Below the pieces are notes generated by a model that was not told where the DNA came from, did no database searches, and saw only the letters and a list, made by a program, of their open reading frames with translations. The translations under genes were made by a program, and so were the position numbers. A stretch of 64,000 nucleotides of DNA from Syncephalastrum monosporum B8922 (taxonomy: Eukaryota > Mucoromycota > Mucoromycetes > Mucorales > Syncephalastraceae), in the NCBI GenBank assembly GCA_000697355.1, contig JNEN01001258.1, positions 124,001 to 188,000 of the forward strand, read 5' to 3'. Positions 1 through 13,934 of the stretch are shown here, one piece after another (within the stretch, counting starts at the first letter, position 1; every line of letters starts with the position of its first letter).

Positions 1-137
1 AGCGGCTTTTGTGAATCCAGATTGTAGAAAGGGTTGCATATTTGGGTCAGATAAGCCGAATGCACCTTACGAAAGATCTGGTAACGAAAAGCGATAGATA
101 GATCGATGAAGAGAGAGAGAGAAAGAGAGAGAGAGAA

Positions 138-184
<47 letters not shown>

Positions 185-694
185 AAGATGAATCTATTTC
201 TTCTCTACTGCTTCCGCTCTTTGTTCTTATGCACTTACTGCTTTCATATCTGCATCCCGGATGATGCCATCCGTGACAGACACAACAACCACGAACTTGA
301 CGCGTGTGTTTGTCATGAAACCGTATCTATACCACGTGAGTTCGGTCGTCTTCCCAACGTCTTTCCGTTTCTTTTTATTACACTGCCAGATCTTCCATGG
401 CGTAAAGCAGGCCAAGGTACAGCTCCAGGTTCTTGGATCCATTGGCGACTGTTGGGGTGCAGGATAGAATATAAGCGAGCTGAATAAAGAGACTGAATAT
501 TACGAACCGCGTTCTTCAATGACGTCGATGGAAGTGTGTGCAATGTAGTGGTATTTCAGGTCCGGATGTGTCTTACTGAAGTTTTTAATGTAGAGCGGGT
601 TATTCTAGCAAGCCGGTCAGTCCTGTGTCTCGGCGACGGGCAGCGTGATTACTTGTTTGCCGATAAGAGCAATACAGTTGATTTCGCTCGACAT
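1..694 (-). CDS. TRAPPC2L/Tca17-like TRAPP subunit (3' end cut by window edge)
   Basis: Five short exons on the minus strand read as one frame: 653-694, 508-604, 382-448, 239-326 and 1-77, all with GT-AG borders; the gene runs out of the window. The peptide starts MSSEINCIALIGKQ, continues through an HTSIDVIEER segment and ELYLGLLYAMED, then YGFMTNTRVKF and finally CNPFYN. This order matches the longin-fold TRAPP subunit TRAPPC2L/Tca17, which helps assemble the TRAPP tethering complex at the Golgi. The last intron (78-238) holds a long GA/TC microsatellite. The start is the first ATG of the frame and lies 145 bp from the divergent phosphatase start. Identification rests on remembered family motifs, but the exon chain is internally consistent. 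Confidence 0.85.
109..182. repeat. GA microsatellite
   Basis: Nearly pure (GA)n with a few AAAG interruptions. It sits inside the predicted last intron of the TRAPPC2L-like gene, so it is transcribed as a pyrimidine tract on that strand. Confidence 0.95.
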
Positions 695-838
695 TAGGGG
701 AACAAGGTTGCAAGTTTAAAAAGTGGGTCTAAGGGCGGGAAACCAAATAGGCGACACGACATAAGATTTCAAGCGCTTTTGCGTCTCTGTCCCTCGACTC
801 TGTCCTTCGTATTCATAAAAAAAGAAAAAACAAGCAGA

Positions 839-2207
839 ATGGATGTGGACGCTTGCATCGAGTCCATCAAGGCCTGTAAATACCTTCCGGAAAATGATAT
901 GCGTCAGCTCTGCAACAAGGTATTCAAACAAGATAATACGTAAGTCGATGTAGGCTCATCCTCGGATTGTTCAGTTGAAGGAGATCTTGGCAGAGGAATC
1001 CACGGTTGTCCCGGTGAGGGCTCCCGTCACCCTGTGTGGTGATATTCATGGCCAGTTTTATGATCTTCTCAAGCTCTTTGAGGTCGGAGGCGATGTCCCT
1101 GATACTTCTTATATATTCATGGTAACTGTCTTACTAACAGAGCGTCGTTATGTTCTTTATTTGTTGTCTCACCCACCTCATTGCCTTTTAGGGCGACTTT
1201 GTCGACCGTGGACGCTATTCACTAGAAACACTCACCCTTCTTTTGCTTCTCAAAGTCAAGTAAGTCGAAGAAAAATGGTCACTGAGGATACCGATACAAT
1301 TTGCATTATTTAATTAGATACCCGGACCGTATCACACTGACAAGAGGCAATCATGAGAGTCGAAATGTTACCCGCGTGTACGGATTCTATGGTAATTTGA
1401 TGGTATAACCAACAGTCTTGGACCTCTGACGATTTCCTTTGTTTTACCAGATGAGTGCCTCGCAAAATATCAGAGCTCAAAAGTATGGGAGTGGTGCTGT
1501 ACAGTTTTCGATTATCTTCCCCTGGCCGCAGTAAGTAGTTGGTTTTCTGTATTGTACGGCCCTCTCACCTTACCTGTCGCCAGCTTGTGGACGGTTCCGT
1601 CTTTTGTGTTCATGGCGGTCTGTCGCCTGAATTACCATCCGTAGATTCTATTCGGTATGTCTCAGTGCGCAACATTCACGTCTCTTTCTAATGTCTTTGC
1701 AGTACCTTATTCCGTATGCAAGAGTTACCACAAACCGGAGGTCCTTGCGGTAAGATCAGAGAAAATATCGGAATAGCATAGTCTCATACTTTCTATAGAT
1801 TTGCTATGGTCGGATCCGGAAGGACAGATTGATGCGTGGGCTATCAGCCCACGAGGTGGCGGATTCCTCTTCGGCCACGTCCCTACCGACGCTGTACGTG
1901 TAACTCACATTCGTGAATACCTGCTTACTCTACTGTATAGTTCTGCCACAACAACAAAGTCGGTCTTATTGTGCGAAGCCATCAACTAGTCGATGAAGGA
2001 TACAACTACCCCTTTCAGGAAAAGAACCTTGTCACACTTTGGTCGGCACCCAATTACTGTTACCGCTGCGGTAACAAGGCTGCCATTCTCAAGGTAGCAG
2101 ATGATCGAGACCACGTTGTAGAAAGTGACTACCGGATATTCTATGAGGCCGAAGTACAAGGCGACGCCTCTGTTTCGAACGGGCCAGGTAGCCAGTATTT
2201 TATTTGA
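839..2207 (+). CDS. PP2A-family serine/threonine phosphatase catalytic subunit
   Basis: Nine exons (839-919, 975-1121, 1192-1259, 1318-1391, 1451-1530, 1584-1654, 1703-1749, 1799-1893, 1941-2207) total 930 nt, 309 residues, the usual size of PP2A-type catalytic subunits. All PPP-family metal and phosphate motifs are visible: [38 protein letters not shown]. The N terminus ([13 protein letters not shown]) resembles PP6, the KVWEW region resembles Ppg1, and the middle resembles PP4, so I leave the subfamily open. The C-terminal tripeptide is YFI rather than the YFL whose last leucine is methylated in PP2A, PP4 and PP6. Expected role: dephosphorylation of Ser/Thr in cytosol or nucleus with regulatory subunits. 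Confidence 0.9.
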
Positions 2208-3070
2208 TGGCGAAAAAGCATATGTATGAAATACACAGTTACTGCCCCCCCCTGCCCCCCCCCCCAGATTTGTGCGAAACCCTCCCTCTCCCGCCCGCAC
2301 CCTCTCTTCCGCATACTTATCATTTCTGGCAGATATACTCCATACCGATCGTCGATGCTATACATATAAAAAATATATCTGTAACGTTTCGTCTTCGGGG
2401 TCATGCTAGGCGAGTTTGCCAGCGAATGTGTTACGGATCAGCTGCCTCTTGCTGTTTCTTCTAATCAGGCAAATACTTATATCTCCCGCTTATGTAATAA
2501 TGCAGACACGCATGGGATTATGTATAAGCTACTGCTGATATGGTGCACTATACAAAATCTGTCATCGAGACGAATGCATTACTTCACTGAGTCTGGTGTT
2601 TTTGCAAAAATACGCTGCGCTGGTCTTCATATCGCGTGTCCCACTTGTAAATTTTCATATTTGCAAGTTGGGATTGAAACAAAATTAAGAAGCGGGTTCA
2701 GTTTGTATCACCATTCTCAAATATGTGTCGAAGATGTAGTAAAAGGAAAGTTTGAATTGAAAGTTGATTACTTGGATAAAGTACAAGATACCTGGAGAGG
2801 ATGCTTTCGAAATGGGTCAAGATTTCTGGGAAGAGGAGAGGGGGGTAGAAATAAGAAGAAGAATAGAGAGAAAGAGAGAAAGAGACACAGAACGGAGAAA
2901 AGGAGCTGTGTAGATTCAAGAGATAGAAGAGATCGAAACCATAAGAGAAAGATAGAGAGATAGAGCGATAGAGAGATAGAGAGGGAGAGCATGACAAAGA
3001 GGATGATTGAGAGAGAAAAAAGAAAGAGAGAAAGTAAAGAAGAAACAAAAAAAAAAAAAAAGAGGGTTGT
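2208..3070. other. Gene-free stretch with long purine tract
   Basis: No convincing gene. A plus-strand reading frame at 2403-2963 (186 codons) is probably spurious: no family resemblance, and its last third is translated from a purine-rich GA/GAAA tract (about 2830-3065). The tract abuts the 3' end of the Cdc42 gene. Confidence 0.6.
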
Positions 3071-3928
3071 CTACAAAATGGGGCACTTCTTGGTCTTCTT
3101 CTTGACGGGAGGCTCAAGGGCAGCGACGATGGCCTCGTCAAACACGTTCTTCAATCCTTTCTGGGTAAGAGCGGAGCATTCAACGTACTTGACTGCGCCG
3201 AGTTCTCTTGCCAGTCGCTCACCAGCATCGAAGCTGATGGGACGCTGCTTCTGCCGAGCCAACTTATCCATCACACCAGGGTCATCACGCAAATCGATCT
3301 GGGTACCGACAATCAGGCACGGCACGCCAGGGCAGTGATGATGCACTTCGGGAAACCACTTTTCTTTGACGTTCTCAAATGATGCAGGCGAAGTGACCGA
3401 GAAACAAACAAGGAAGACATCAGTTTGCGGATACGACAGCGGACGCAGACGGTCATAATCTTCTTGGCCAGCCGTATCAAAAAGACCGAGAGTGTATGGC
3501 TCGTCGCCTAGGGACAAACACCATAGTTTTAGAAGAGCGTTGGTTGGATATAGCCGTCAAAAAAGAGAGAAAGAGAGAGCGAGAGAGGTTTACATACCAA
3601 TCATAACTGTCACCGCATAATTATCAAAGACCTACGACATTGAGCAAAAAGAATATGAGACAAGTTAGGAATGGAACAGACGAATGATAAACGAGCCAAA
3701 GCAAAGCAAAAGAAATAATGGCGCGAGCGAGTGGTGGTGATGTGGTTGAAAAGAGAAGAATTGCTTACGGTGGGCACGTATTCGGAGGGAAATTTGTTGG
3801 TGGTGTAGGATATCAAAAGACAAGTCTAGTAAAATGAGGAAATCAGCACGGTCCTTTTTCCATGAACGAGGTATGCATACTTTGCCAACGGCACCATCTC
3901 CGACTACAACGCACTTTATTGTCTGCAT
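3071..3928 (-). CDS. CDC42: Cdc42 Rho-family GTPase
   Basis: Four exons (3881-3928, 3769-3825, 3598-3631, 3071-3507) total 576 nt, giving exactly 191 residues, the standard Cdc42 length. Visible motifs: P-loop GDGAVGK, with the following T supplied by exon 2; switch I around [28 protein letters not shown] in switch [20 protein letters not shown]. The polybasic KKKTKK and CPIL CAAX box at the C terminus predict geranylgeranylation and plasma-membrane attachment. The TQID rather than TKXD base motif is normal for Cdc42. It controls polarity, actin and hyphal tip growth. Splitting of the P-loop across the first intron is a notable gene-structure feature. Confidence 0.97.
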
Positions 3929-4226
3929 TTCGTTTCAAATGGGTACCTAACCAAGACAAGACCAGATGAGTCAATTTGGAAACGAGTCAATGGGAAGAAT
4001 TAGAACAAAAAGAGGGATATACCTACAACACACAGGCACACGAGACGCCGTAGAAGAAATAGAAAGAAAGAGAGAGAAAAAGAGAAAAAAAGGCAGGCTA
4101 GGAGCGCGCGCGAGAGAAGCTCTGAAGTTAGGAAAAAGGGGAGGAGGAGGAGGAGATAAAGATAATTGTAATATATTCCACCGCCGAAGGTGAATGAAAA
4201 GTCAAGCAAGTCAAAAGCCGTGCAAA

Positions 4227-4260
<34 letters not shown>

Positions 4261-4819
4261 AAATAGAGGAAGTTTGCCAGTGTATGCAAACACCGTACAC
4301 CCGTTTTACTTTTGCGGTCATTGAATATTGCTATTTCACATTCACACTACGCAGGGCCCGTTCCTGGCCTTTCTGTCTCAGCTGTCTTTGCTATTCATTT
4401 CGTCTGTCTTTCTCTCCATCTGCTCTCCCCTTTTCAACTCTCCGTCCTCTGTTTGTGTGCACGGCTCGATGGAAATACATAGCCAGGGTCCTCCTTCCTA
4501 TCTCCCGTGCTCCCTGCCCATACACCCCCGATTACTGTCCTGGCTATATATAATTTTATAACGCTCCACTCACCTGTGTGACCTTGCCCACCGCCATCTT
4601 CTCTCTCTTCCTTTTCATCGTTTGTTCTGGATGTCCCTACACACTTTGATTGAAAAAAAAAGAAAACATTCTTTATTTGTCTTGTTTGGAAGGACAAAAA
4701 GCTAATTGGAACTTCAGGACGATGTATATATGTGTATATGTGTAAATGCATGGATGAAATCTTCACCAGGAGAAAGAACATAAAAGCGCTGCATTGAAAG
4801 TACGTCATGCGAGATGGTT
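3929..4819. other. Intergenic region with poly(A) run and purine tract
   Basis: Carries the Cdc42 5' flank and the XPB 3' flank. Low-complexity elements include GA-rich DNA at 4050-4160 and an uninterrupted run of about 30 A at 4229-4258. The reading frames here are low-complexity (poly-F or poly-K) and show no family resemblance. Confidence 0.7.
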
Positions 4820-7638
<2,819 letters not shown>

Positions 7639-7815
7639 GATTTATAAGAAAGAAGAAAAGACAGAGAACAGACAAAGACCGGCAGAAACTTACGTCTCGC
7701 ATGGCAAATACCTGATTATTTAAAGCCCGCGTTCAGGAAAAGCAAAAACAGCAAAGCGCGTTCGCTGATATCCGACTGCACTCCTTATCTTTTTTTTTCC
7801 TTCTGTTTAAGCGGC
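7639..7815. promoter_or_regulatory. Bidirectional promoter between XPB and securin candidate
   Basis: Only 177 bp separate the two divergent start codons, so both genes must share this promoter space. It contains a TTTAAAG stretch near 7722 and a T-run just before the plus-strand gene. The functional elements are inferred from position alone. Confidence 0.6.
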
Positions 7816-9210
7816 ATGCTGCGACGCGGTACGGCCAATGTGCGATCGGATCAAAAGGAGAATGAAGACGTCTCCAACGCCGGAAAGCAGATGTTGGAAC
7901 GGGCCAAGCCAGTTGATCCAGCCTTGAGCCAGCTCAAAGAAAAGAACGCCAATCGATCGCCCCTTGCTGCGAAATCGCTCCAGGACAAGAAGCGACAGCC
8001 CCTCAGCCCTTCTCGACATGCCAACGTGAAGCCAACCATCCAGACCCCAGCTAAGCGAACTGCATCTTCCACTCGTATGTTGTCAGCTGATGCAGCATTT
8101 CTTTTAACCTTGACATATTCTGTTGTTCCGTTTTTCAGTGGAAGCAAGGACGACCAAGCAGCGTCCCATTACCATTCCGCGCGACGGTAAGCAGCGCAAA
8201 ACGTCATTTACCACGTGCGCTCAAGCCTAAGCATAGGTGCCGAGCTGTTGTCGCAGCGAAGTGTGGCCAAAGATGTCGAAGCGCGATATATTCCAGACGC
8301 GCTCGAAGGCCTTGACGATGCTGACCTGACAGCCGAGCTAGTTGCACACGACGACCTGAGCGGATCTACCGAAGAAAACTTGCACCTCTCATTCGACTCG
8401 ATTCTTGATGATGCACCTAAGCTCAAAACAGAACTGTTTGGATCCGAACTGGACAACGATCTTGTTGGCGACTTGGACGACCGTCCGAGCTTGGACTTCA
8501 AGGGTAGATGCTTTAAATTATGTATACGGGAGGGTAAACTCATTCCTTGATAGACGACCATGATCTGTGCTGCACGCAAGGATTAGAGGCAAAAAGAGAG
8601 ACGGACGATGGAAGCATACCTGTGTTCGATGTCGATGATATCTTTGCTGACTTTGATGTGGTCCCAACTGAAAAGCGCAAAGGTACACTTCGGTCCATAC
8701 GGAGGAATCTTGACTTATCATGAGCACTCATTTAGATATATTTGATATTGATAACAATCAAGATGAAGTACGGGAGGGGGGAGACACACCCGCGATTGAA
8801 TATGCACCGCCTGCAGAAAAAGGTTCGTCAGTAGGTCTTCTCTCGGGAACCCAGATCTTACAGAACTTTTCCAGAACTCCCCTATGTGCCTGAAGCCTTG
8901 TTGGATCTGCCCGAGGATCTAGCAGGTTTTGAGCTGTCGCCTTTGGATGATTACGAACTTCCTCTGACTCTGACATATGAGCCTGATGAAGAGATCTCTT
9001 TCCAAGGCAAGTAGACTTATGCGGCTATTGCTCATGCCGATAACCAAAACCTTCATTTCATTAGAAGACGACCTGGAAAAGTTCTTGAAGCGTCTTCCTG
9101 CCGGAGGCTGGTCTGAGCTTGATGATGAGGAGCCTGATTACAGTCATATCCCTTACAGTAACTTTTCCCTTGACTTGGAAGTATCCACCCAACTTGGTGC
9201 CGTCAATTGA
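7816..9210 (+). CDS. Probable securin (separase inhibitor, Pds1/Cut2-like)
   Basis: Seven exons (7816-8074, 8139-8186, 8237-8503, 8554-8682, 8736-8822, 8875-9006, 9065-9210) sum to 1068 nt, 355 residues. The architecture is that of securins: a basic, disordered N terminus with a KEN box at residues 14-16 and RxxL destruction-box candidates at 47-50 and 60-63, then a strongly acidic C-terminal half. The IEYAPPAEKELPYVPEALL region resembles the separase-binding pseudosubstrate segment of fungal securins, as in the IEYMPPP of fission yeast Cut2. Securins hold separase inactive until APC/C-driven destruction at anaphase. Sequence conservation in this family is poor, so this is inference from motif order. 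The intron after 9006 appears to use a GC donor. Confidence 0.65.
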
Positions 9211-9670
9211 ACATGCACACGTGACAAATCATATCAGGTATTACATTCATACATATTGCATTAAATAGAAAAAGTGGTGATGAAATGAACTTCCTTCTTT
9301 TTTCTCTTCTTTGACTGCTTGAAGGTGTGGTGAAAAAGGAAAAGCATATAGAAATATGTGTATGTATAGCGTAAAGATGCGGATGATGAACTTGCAAAGT
9401 GCGTGTGCGTGTGCGTGTACGTGCGTGTGTTGTGTGTGTGTGTGTGTGTGTGTTAAAGAGGAAAAGTGTGCGTGTGCGCGTGTATAATATGTGTGTGCTG
9501 TTGCTGTGTACCTTTTTGTTATGTGCGTTGTGGTGTGTATGTTTAAGGGGATTGCATGTGATAATAACTTACTAAATTATAAAAAATAGTAGAAAACGTA
9601 AGGAAGGAGAAAAGAAAAGAGAAATAATGAACAAAAAGGATAAGAGAAGGGAAGCAAGGATACGAACAAA
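9211..9670. other. 3' intergenic region with GT-rich repeat
   Basis: Convergent 3' flanks of the securin candidate and the WOPR gene. A (GT)n/(GCGT)n tract lies at about 9400-9453 with looser GT-rich DNA to 9540. I see no gene. Confidence 0.8.
9400..9453. repeat. GT/GCGT microsatellite
   Basis: Alternating GCGTGT units grade into an uninterrupted (TG)n run, a purine-pyrimidine alternation of a kind that can adopt Z-form DNA. Confidence 0.9.
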
Positions 9671-11433
9671 CTAGTAAAAGGTAGGAAGCTCGCTGGCATG
9701 CTGCATGGGCTGGAACTCTTTGGGTGAAGAGGGTTTTTGTACGACAAAAGAACGCGCACCGCTGTCGATGGGCTGTGTCTGCGGCGGATAAAAGGCATGT
9801 CGGTAGCGGAAGTCATCATGCGATGAGGGGTGGTGCTGCCAATAGGGGGTTTGAGGCTGGGACGCAGGCTGTGCATTGTGAACAGTGAAAGGCGACGACG
9901 TCTTGGGCGGTGCGATCGCAGTAGGGTAGACACCAAAGGGAGAGGGCGGTGGAGACGCCGCGGCGCCAGCTGCCGCAGCTGTGGAGACCGCTACTGCATC
10001 GTAAGGAGGGACACGGTGATCCATCGTAAACGCAGACGAAGCCGTAGGCGTTGCTGTCGGCTGTCGGAACGAGGGATGTTGCATGTCGCATGCTTGTGCT
10101 GTTGAGACTGGGTGCTGTGGCGATGAATGTTGTGGCTGTGATGGCTGCTGTGGCGTCTGCTGGTGCTGGTGCTGCTGTGGATGGTGCGGGTGACTCTGCT
10201 TATGCTTGCTCGAAGTCGGTGGCGATGGCGAGGACATGGGCATCGTATTATGGCCGTACATCATCATAGATGAAAAGTGCTCTGAGCGTGCTGTTGGTTC
10301 AGTCAAGTCGCCTGTCGAGTAGCGCAACGGAGGTGGGCGAACACCGTTGCTCGGGGGAGGAGGCGCAAAGGGCAGAGGAGCATAATCGTGTGGGTGGGTG
10401 GGCGACGCACTGCTCAGTGAAGCATAGATGCGGCAGTCCATGCTGGTGCGCGAGGCTTTCCTGGGTTGATCGGTTGAGATCTCCGAGGCGCGGCGACGGA
10501 TACCACTTGTGCTGTCGCCGATGAGGAGCGACGTGTCGCTCTCGCTCGAGTCCCGGCTATAAAAGGAAGGACGCACAAGCGAGTGCTGCTGCTGTGCGTG
10601 TGCCATGCCATAGGCCATCATGCTCGACGACGAGGACTTGGCTGACGACGAGGACGAGGAGCGAGGCGACAAGGGCGAGCAGCGAGTCGCGACTGAGTCG
10701 AAAATATCGCCACCACGTTCCATCATGGGTGGTACGCGGAAGCTTTGACGCAAGAACAGCTCGGGCGAGATTTCGAGCTGGGAAAGTTCGGGGATAGACG
10801 AAGGGGTAGCGAGACGGCCGGAGAGGACGTCATCTTTGGTATAGTAGCTGATCAGGTGCTGGGGCGATCCGTTGACGATGATACTCATAGTCTTTTTGAT
10901 CAACCCTCCTTTCTTAAAGTTGTACGAGTTGGTTAAGGACCCAACGAGGGCACGTTCGCGGTTACGGTCCATCAGACCGTCGTCGGTGAGGTCGTCTTCT
11001 TCAGGATACAGTGCTTTCGGTGTCACTTGCTGGTAATTGTAACCCGAAGTATTGCGCTGCACGCGCCGTTTGTCTCCGCTCGGCATGTCTCGGCCGTCAA
11101 GCTCGCGATAGATGAGGAAGTTGCCCAGGATGCGCGAAGGGCTCCAGACAAGACCGTCTGTCCAGCGCTTGATACCTTTTTTCAAAAGTAGAAATTTCTA
11201 TCAGCATATCCCCAATGTTACGGTGGCAATGTCGAAGGTGGCCCTTGAATCTCCTACACACCTGATTCCCTTTCGTCAAATACAAAGACTGTGCCCGACT
11301 GTACAGCCCCTCTTTCTTGCTCCTGCAATCGACGATTAATCTTTGGCAACATGCCTCGTCGGCATGCTTCAAAGATCAATAGTGTATCCGTCGTCGTTTC
11401 GACGAAGCCGTGAAAGGTCTCGTTTGTTGCCAT
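9671..11433 (-). CDS. WOPR-domain (Gti1/Pac2 family) transcriptional regulator
   Basis: Two exons (11262-11433 and 9671-11175) sum to 1677 nt, 558 residues. Exon 1 encodes the first WOPR box: TFHGFVET, then LIFEACRRGMLPKINRRL, then SGTVFVFDERESG. The intron cuts just before IKRWTDGLVWSPSRILGNFL, the hallmark of the family (Wor1, Ryp1, Sge1, Gti1, Pac2). The second WOPR box is visible around SYNFKKGGLIKKTMSIIVNG and HLISYYTKDDV. The remaining 350 residues are low complexity (S, P, H, Q) with no folded domain apparent, which is typical for these nuclear DNA-binding regulators. In other fungi members switch morphology, virulence or secondary metabolism; the targets here are unknown. Confidence 0.93.
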
Positions 11434-13438
11434 CGATAAGGTAAAGTAATAGGAAGGTGATTAGAGTGGCGTGACAAGGGAAGTAAGAGAAAGAGAAAAT
11501 TAAGAAGAGGCGCGAGCAAAGGTGAAGCTTAAAAAGCGAACGGAAATAAAGCGAGAGAGGAAATAAGAGTGCTGAAAGTAAGCAAGAAAAAAAGAGAGAG
11601 GCGAAGAAGGGGAAGGGACAAGGAGATAAATATGACAAGAATAGACATAAACGAGGGGTTTCTCGTAAACAATTACGATACCCAAGTAAGCACCAAGATG
11701 AATGAAAGTAATAAAAAATAAATAAAATAAAAAAAGTCATATATTATCGAATTGTTGGACGGGATATAAGGTACGTATGCAATGTCAAAGCGGGCGAGTC
11801 GAATAATGTGAGAACAAGCGCGCGCGCGTATGTAGATGGGGGATACTGATCACTTTTTCAAGGCTCCCTTGCCGCGCGTCTTTCACACATACACAGCATG
11901 CAAATGTGCAAATTAGATAGATCCTTCTTCCTTAGCATGTTCCTGAGCCTCGTTTCTGTTTCGAAAGACAACACGGACGGAGCCGAGGACATTTGTGCAT
12001 TTGGGCAACGAGGCAGTACGTAGCGGCCACATTTAGCAATATCCATCATGAAAAGGTTGCTCGTTAAAACGTGGAAGTGCAAAGGAGGTGTATATCGTCT
12101 TGGACAGCCATCATTCAGCCCGGCTACGACTACTGCAGGGGCTGGAAACACTTAAATATCGCCTTGTTCCTTATCGTCCTATACACTTCATTCGTGGATT
12201 ATGTCCTTTTCCTCTTTCTTTGTGATCATCCCTTGTTTGCTAACGCTTAATGTAGCATTGACTTTTCTCTTTTTGGGTGCTCCCTTTCACCCCTAAGTAC
12301 ACATCATAGCCGACATTGGATGCTAACTTGAAGAAGAAAAAAAGGACATTTGCCCCTGACTTTCAAATTCTTCTCTTGTGCACATCTCTCGCTTCTGCTG
12401 CTCAACCATAATGCATGGACCACCACATGTGCGGATTATTGACGCGGCATATCGCGATTTTTTTTTTTCTTTATTTTTTTCTTTCTGACAGTATATAGCC
12501 GCAAATGTGGACTTCATGTAGGAGCTCAGTTCCTATGCGCAGACGACCACGTGTCCATCCGCATAAATCCCTCTCTTGATTGCAAACGGGCATACAAACA
12601 ATACATACATGATATGCAACTGCTTGTAGATGCTTTCACTTTTACCCAAGTCAATAGGACGGGCATGAATCTGTGCGTTCGAGCTTTTGCCCAGACAAAT
12701 TGTCTTTACCCAAAAGAGGCATTTGCGGATATCGTTCATGGTCTCGTAGCTATTGTTCACCACGCTTTTCACTCATTTTTGTTTCTCCTTTCGCGCTTCA
12801 GGGATGCATCTTTCGGCTTGTTCCATACTTCTCGAATATTATAGCACATGCCAGACAAACCGCCTTTGATAATCAGGTCTGCCTTCAGAAATTTGTTGTA
12901 TGCGCATGATACAATCCTGCGGAGGAGGCACTACAGGAGATCGGGCGCAGTTCAACAGGTTGAATGTGCCGTCAACTAGGAAACATCGAAGAATTTAACT
13001 CAGCTTCCCAATGCTCCTGCATACGCAAACAAGACATATACACGCTCTGACATTCGCAGAATGACGATCAAAAGCATATCGTTTCCAGCCCCGACGCACA
13101 CGCCTCCTCGCTTTTATTCTCTATTCTCCTAGCAAACATCTCCCCCCCCCCAAACATCTCTCTCCTTCCCGGACTTAAACCCGGGCGTGTTTGCAAGTGT
13201 GTATCTCTTATGCCGTTTCACCAGGAGGCTGAGACTCGCGTGTGAAGTAGATAGACTTTCTTTTATGTGTATATATGCGTTACCCAATAGATGACTTCAT
13301 TCTCTTTGCACAAATAGGGTGCACTGTTTACCCGATGTCCGTCGTCGTCTGTGGTGCACATCCTCTACACATCCACTCCACTATATGAGGGAAGAGCTAT
13401 GTCTATTAGGCATGGTATATTGAGGGAAGCATGGTTTA
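11434..13438. other. Gene-poor region
   Basis: Includes the 5' flank of the WOPR gene, with a long AG-rich leader at 11450-11640 and a (CG)n run near 11820. Frames of up to 97 codons exist on both strands (for example 11858-12151 minus and 12551-12844 plus), but none shows motifs, biased codon use or plausible splice partners. A C-run lies at 13141-13150. Confidence 0.6.
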
Positions 13439-13934
13439 TTGAATGTCTGCTCGGTGGTGGGTGTTGTCGCTGTCTCCTTCCGTCGTCTCCTGGAATGGTT
13501 GATTTCTTAGCTCCTCAATGTCGCGTGTAAGCTGCAGGACCGTCGGTGCCTCCTCCGCGCGGCGCACACGCTAGCCAACACACGCGATACTGCCACAGCC
13601 GCGTTGTGGATGCGTGTGTAAGCACCCCGTCTCCTATTCCCCTTACATTATTTGCTGATTAATTTAGTAGAACTGATCAAGCAAATACACATACACAAAG
13701 CACACATCCATACACATGACGCACACTCTACATATATGCAGGTATTACAGGATAGATGTCGGGCGCTCTTTGTTATTTACCATGATTGGGTTGAAGATCG
13801 ACTGGGTATACTCAGGAATGACTATGCAGGCTCTCTCGGCGAGCAAATGTAAAAGGGAAAAAAAGGTCGGTATGATATCACGTAGATACCGGTGCCATTG
13901 GCGGCAACAACGACCGCGGACGTATCTAAAATAG
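13439..13934 (-). other. Possible short coding exons of an unrecognised gene
   Basis: Three minus-strand segments look protein-like and can be joined in phase through AG/GT borders: about 13892-13934 (TSAVVVAANGT), about 13809-13849 (VIPEYTQSIFNPIM) and 13439-13570, ending QLTRDIEELRNQPFQ and a TAA stop. The joined phases agree, but the last intron would be about 240 nt, long for this window, and no convincing upstream exons or start codon were found. It may be the 3' end of a real small gene or a decayed remnant. I do not recognise a family. Confidence 0.3.

Noticed and set aside
2403..2963. A 186-codon open frame on the plus strand
   Set aside because: The last third is translated from a purine tract (K/R/E/N repeats), the first part shows no family or bias, and no splice partners are seen.
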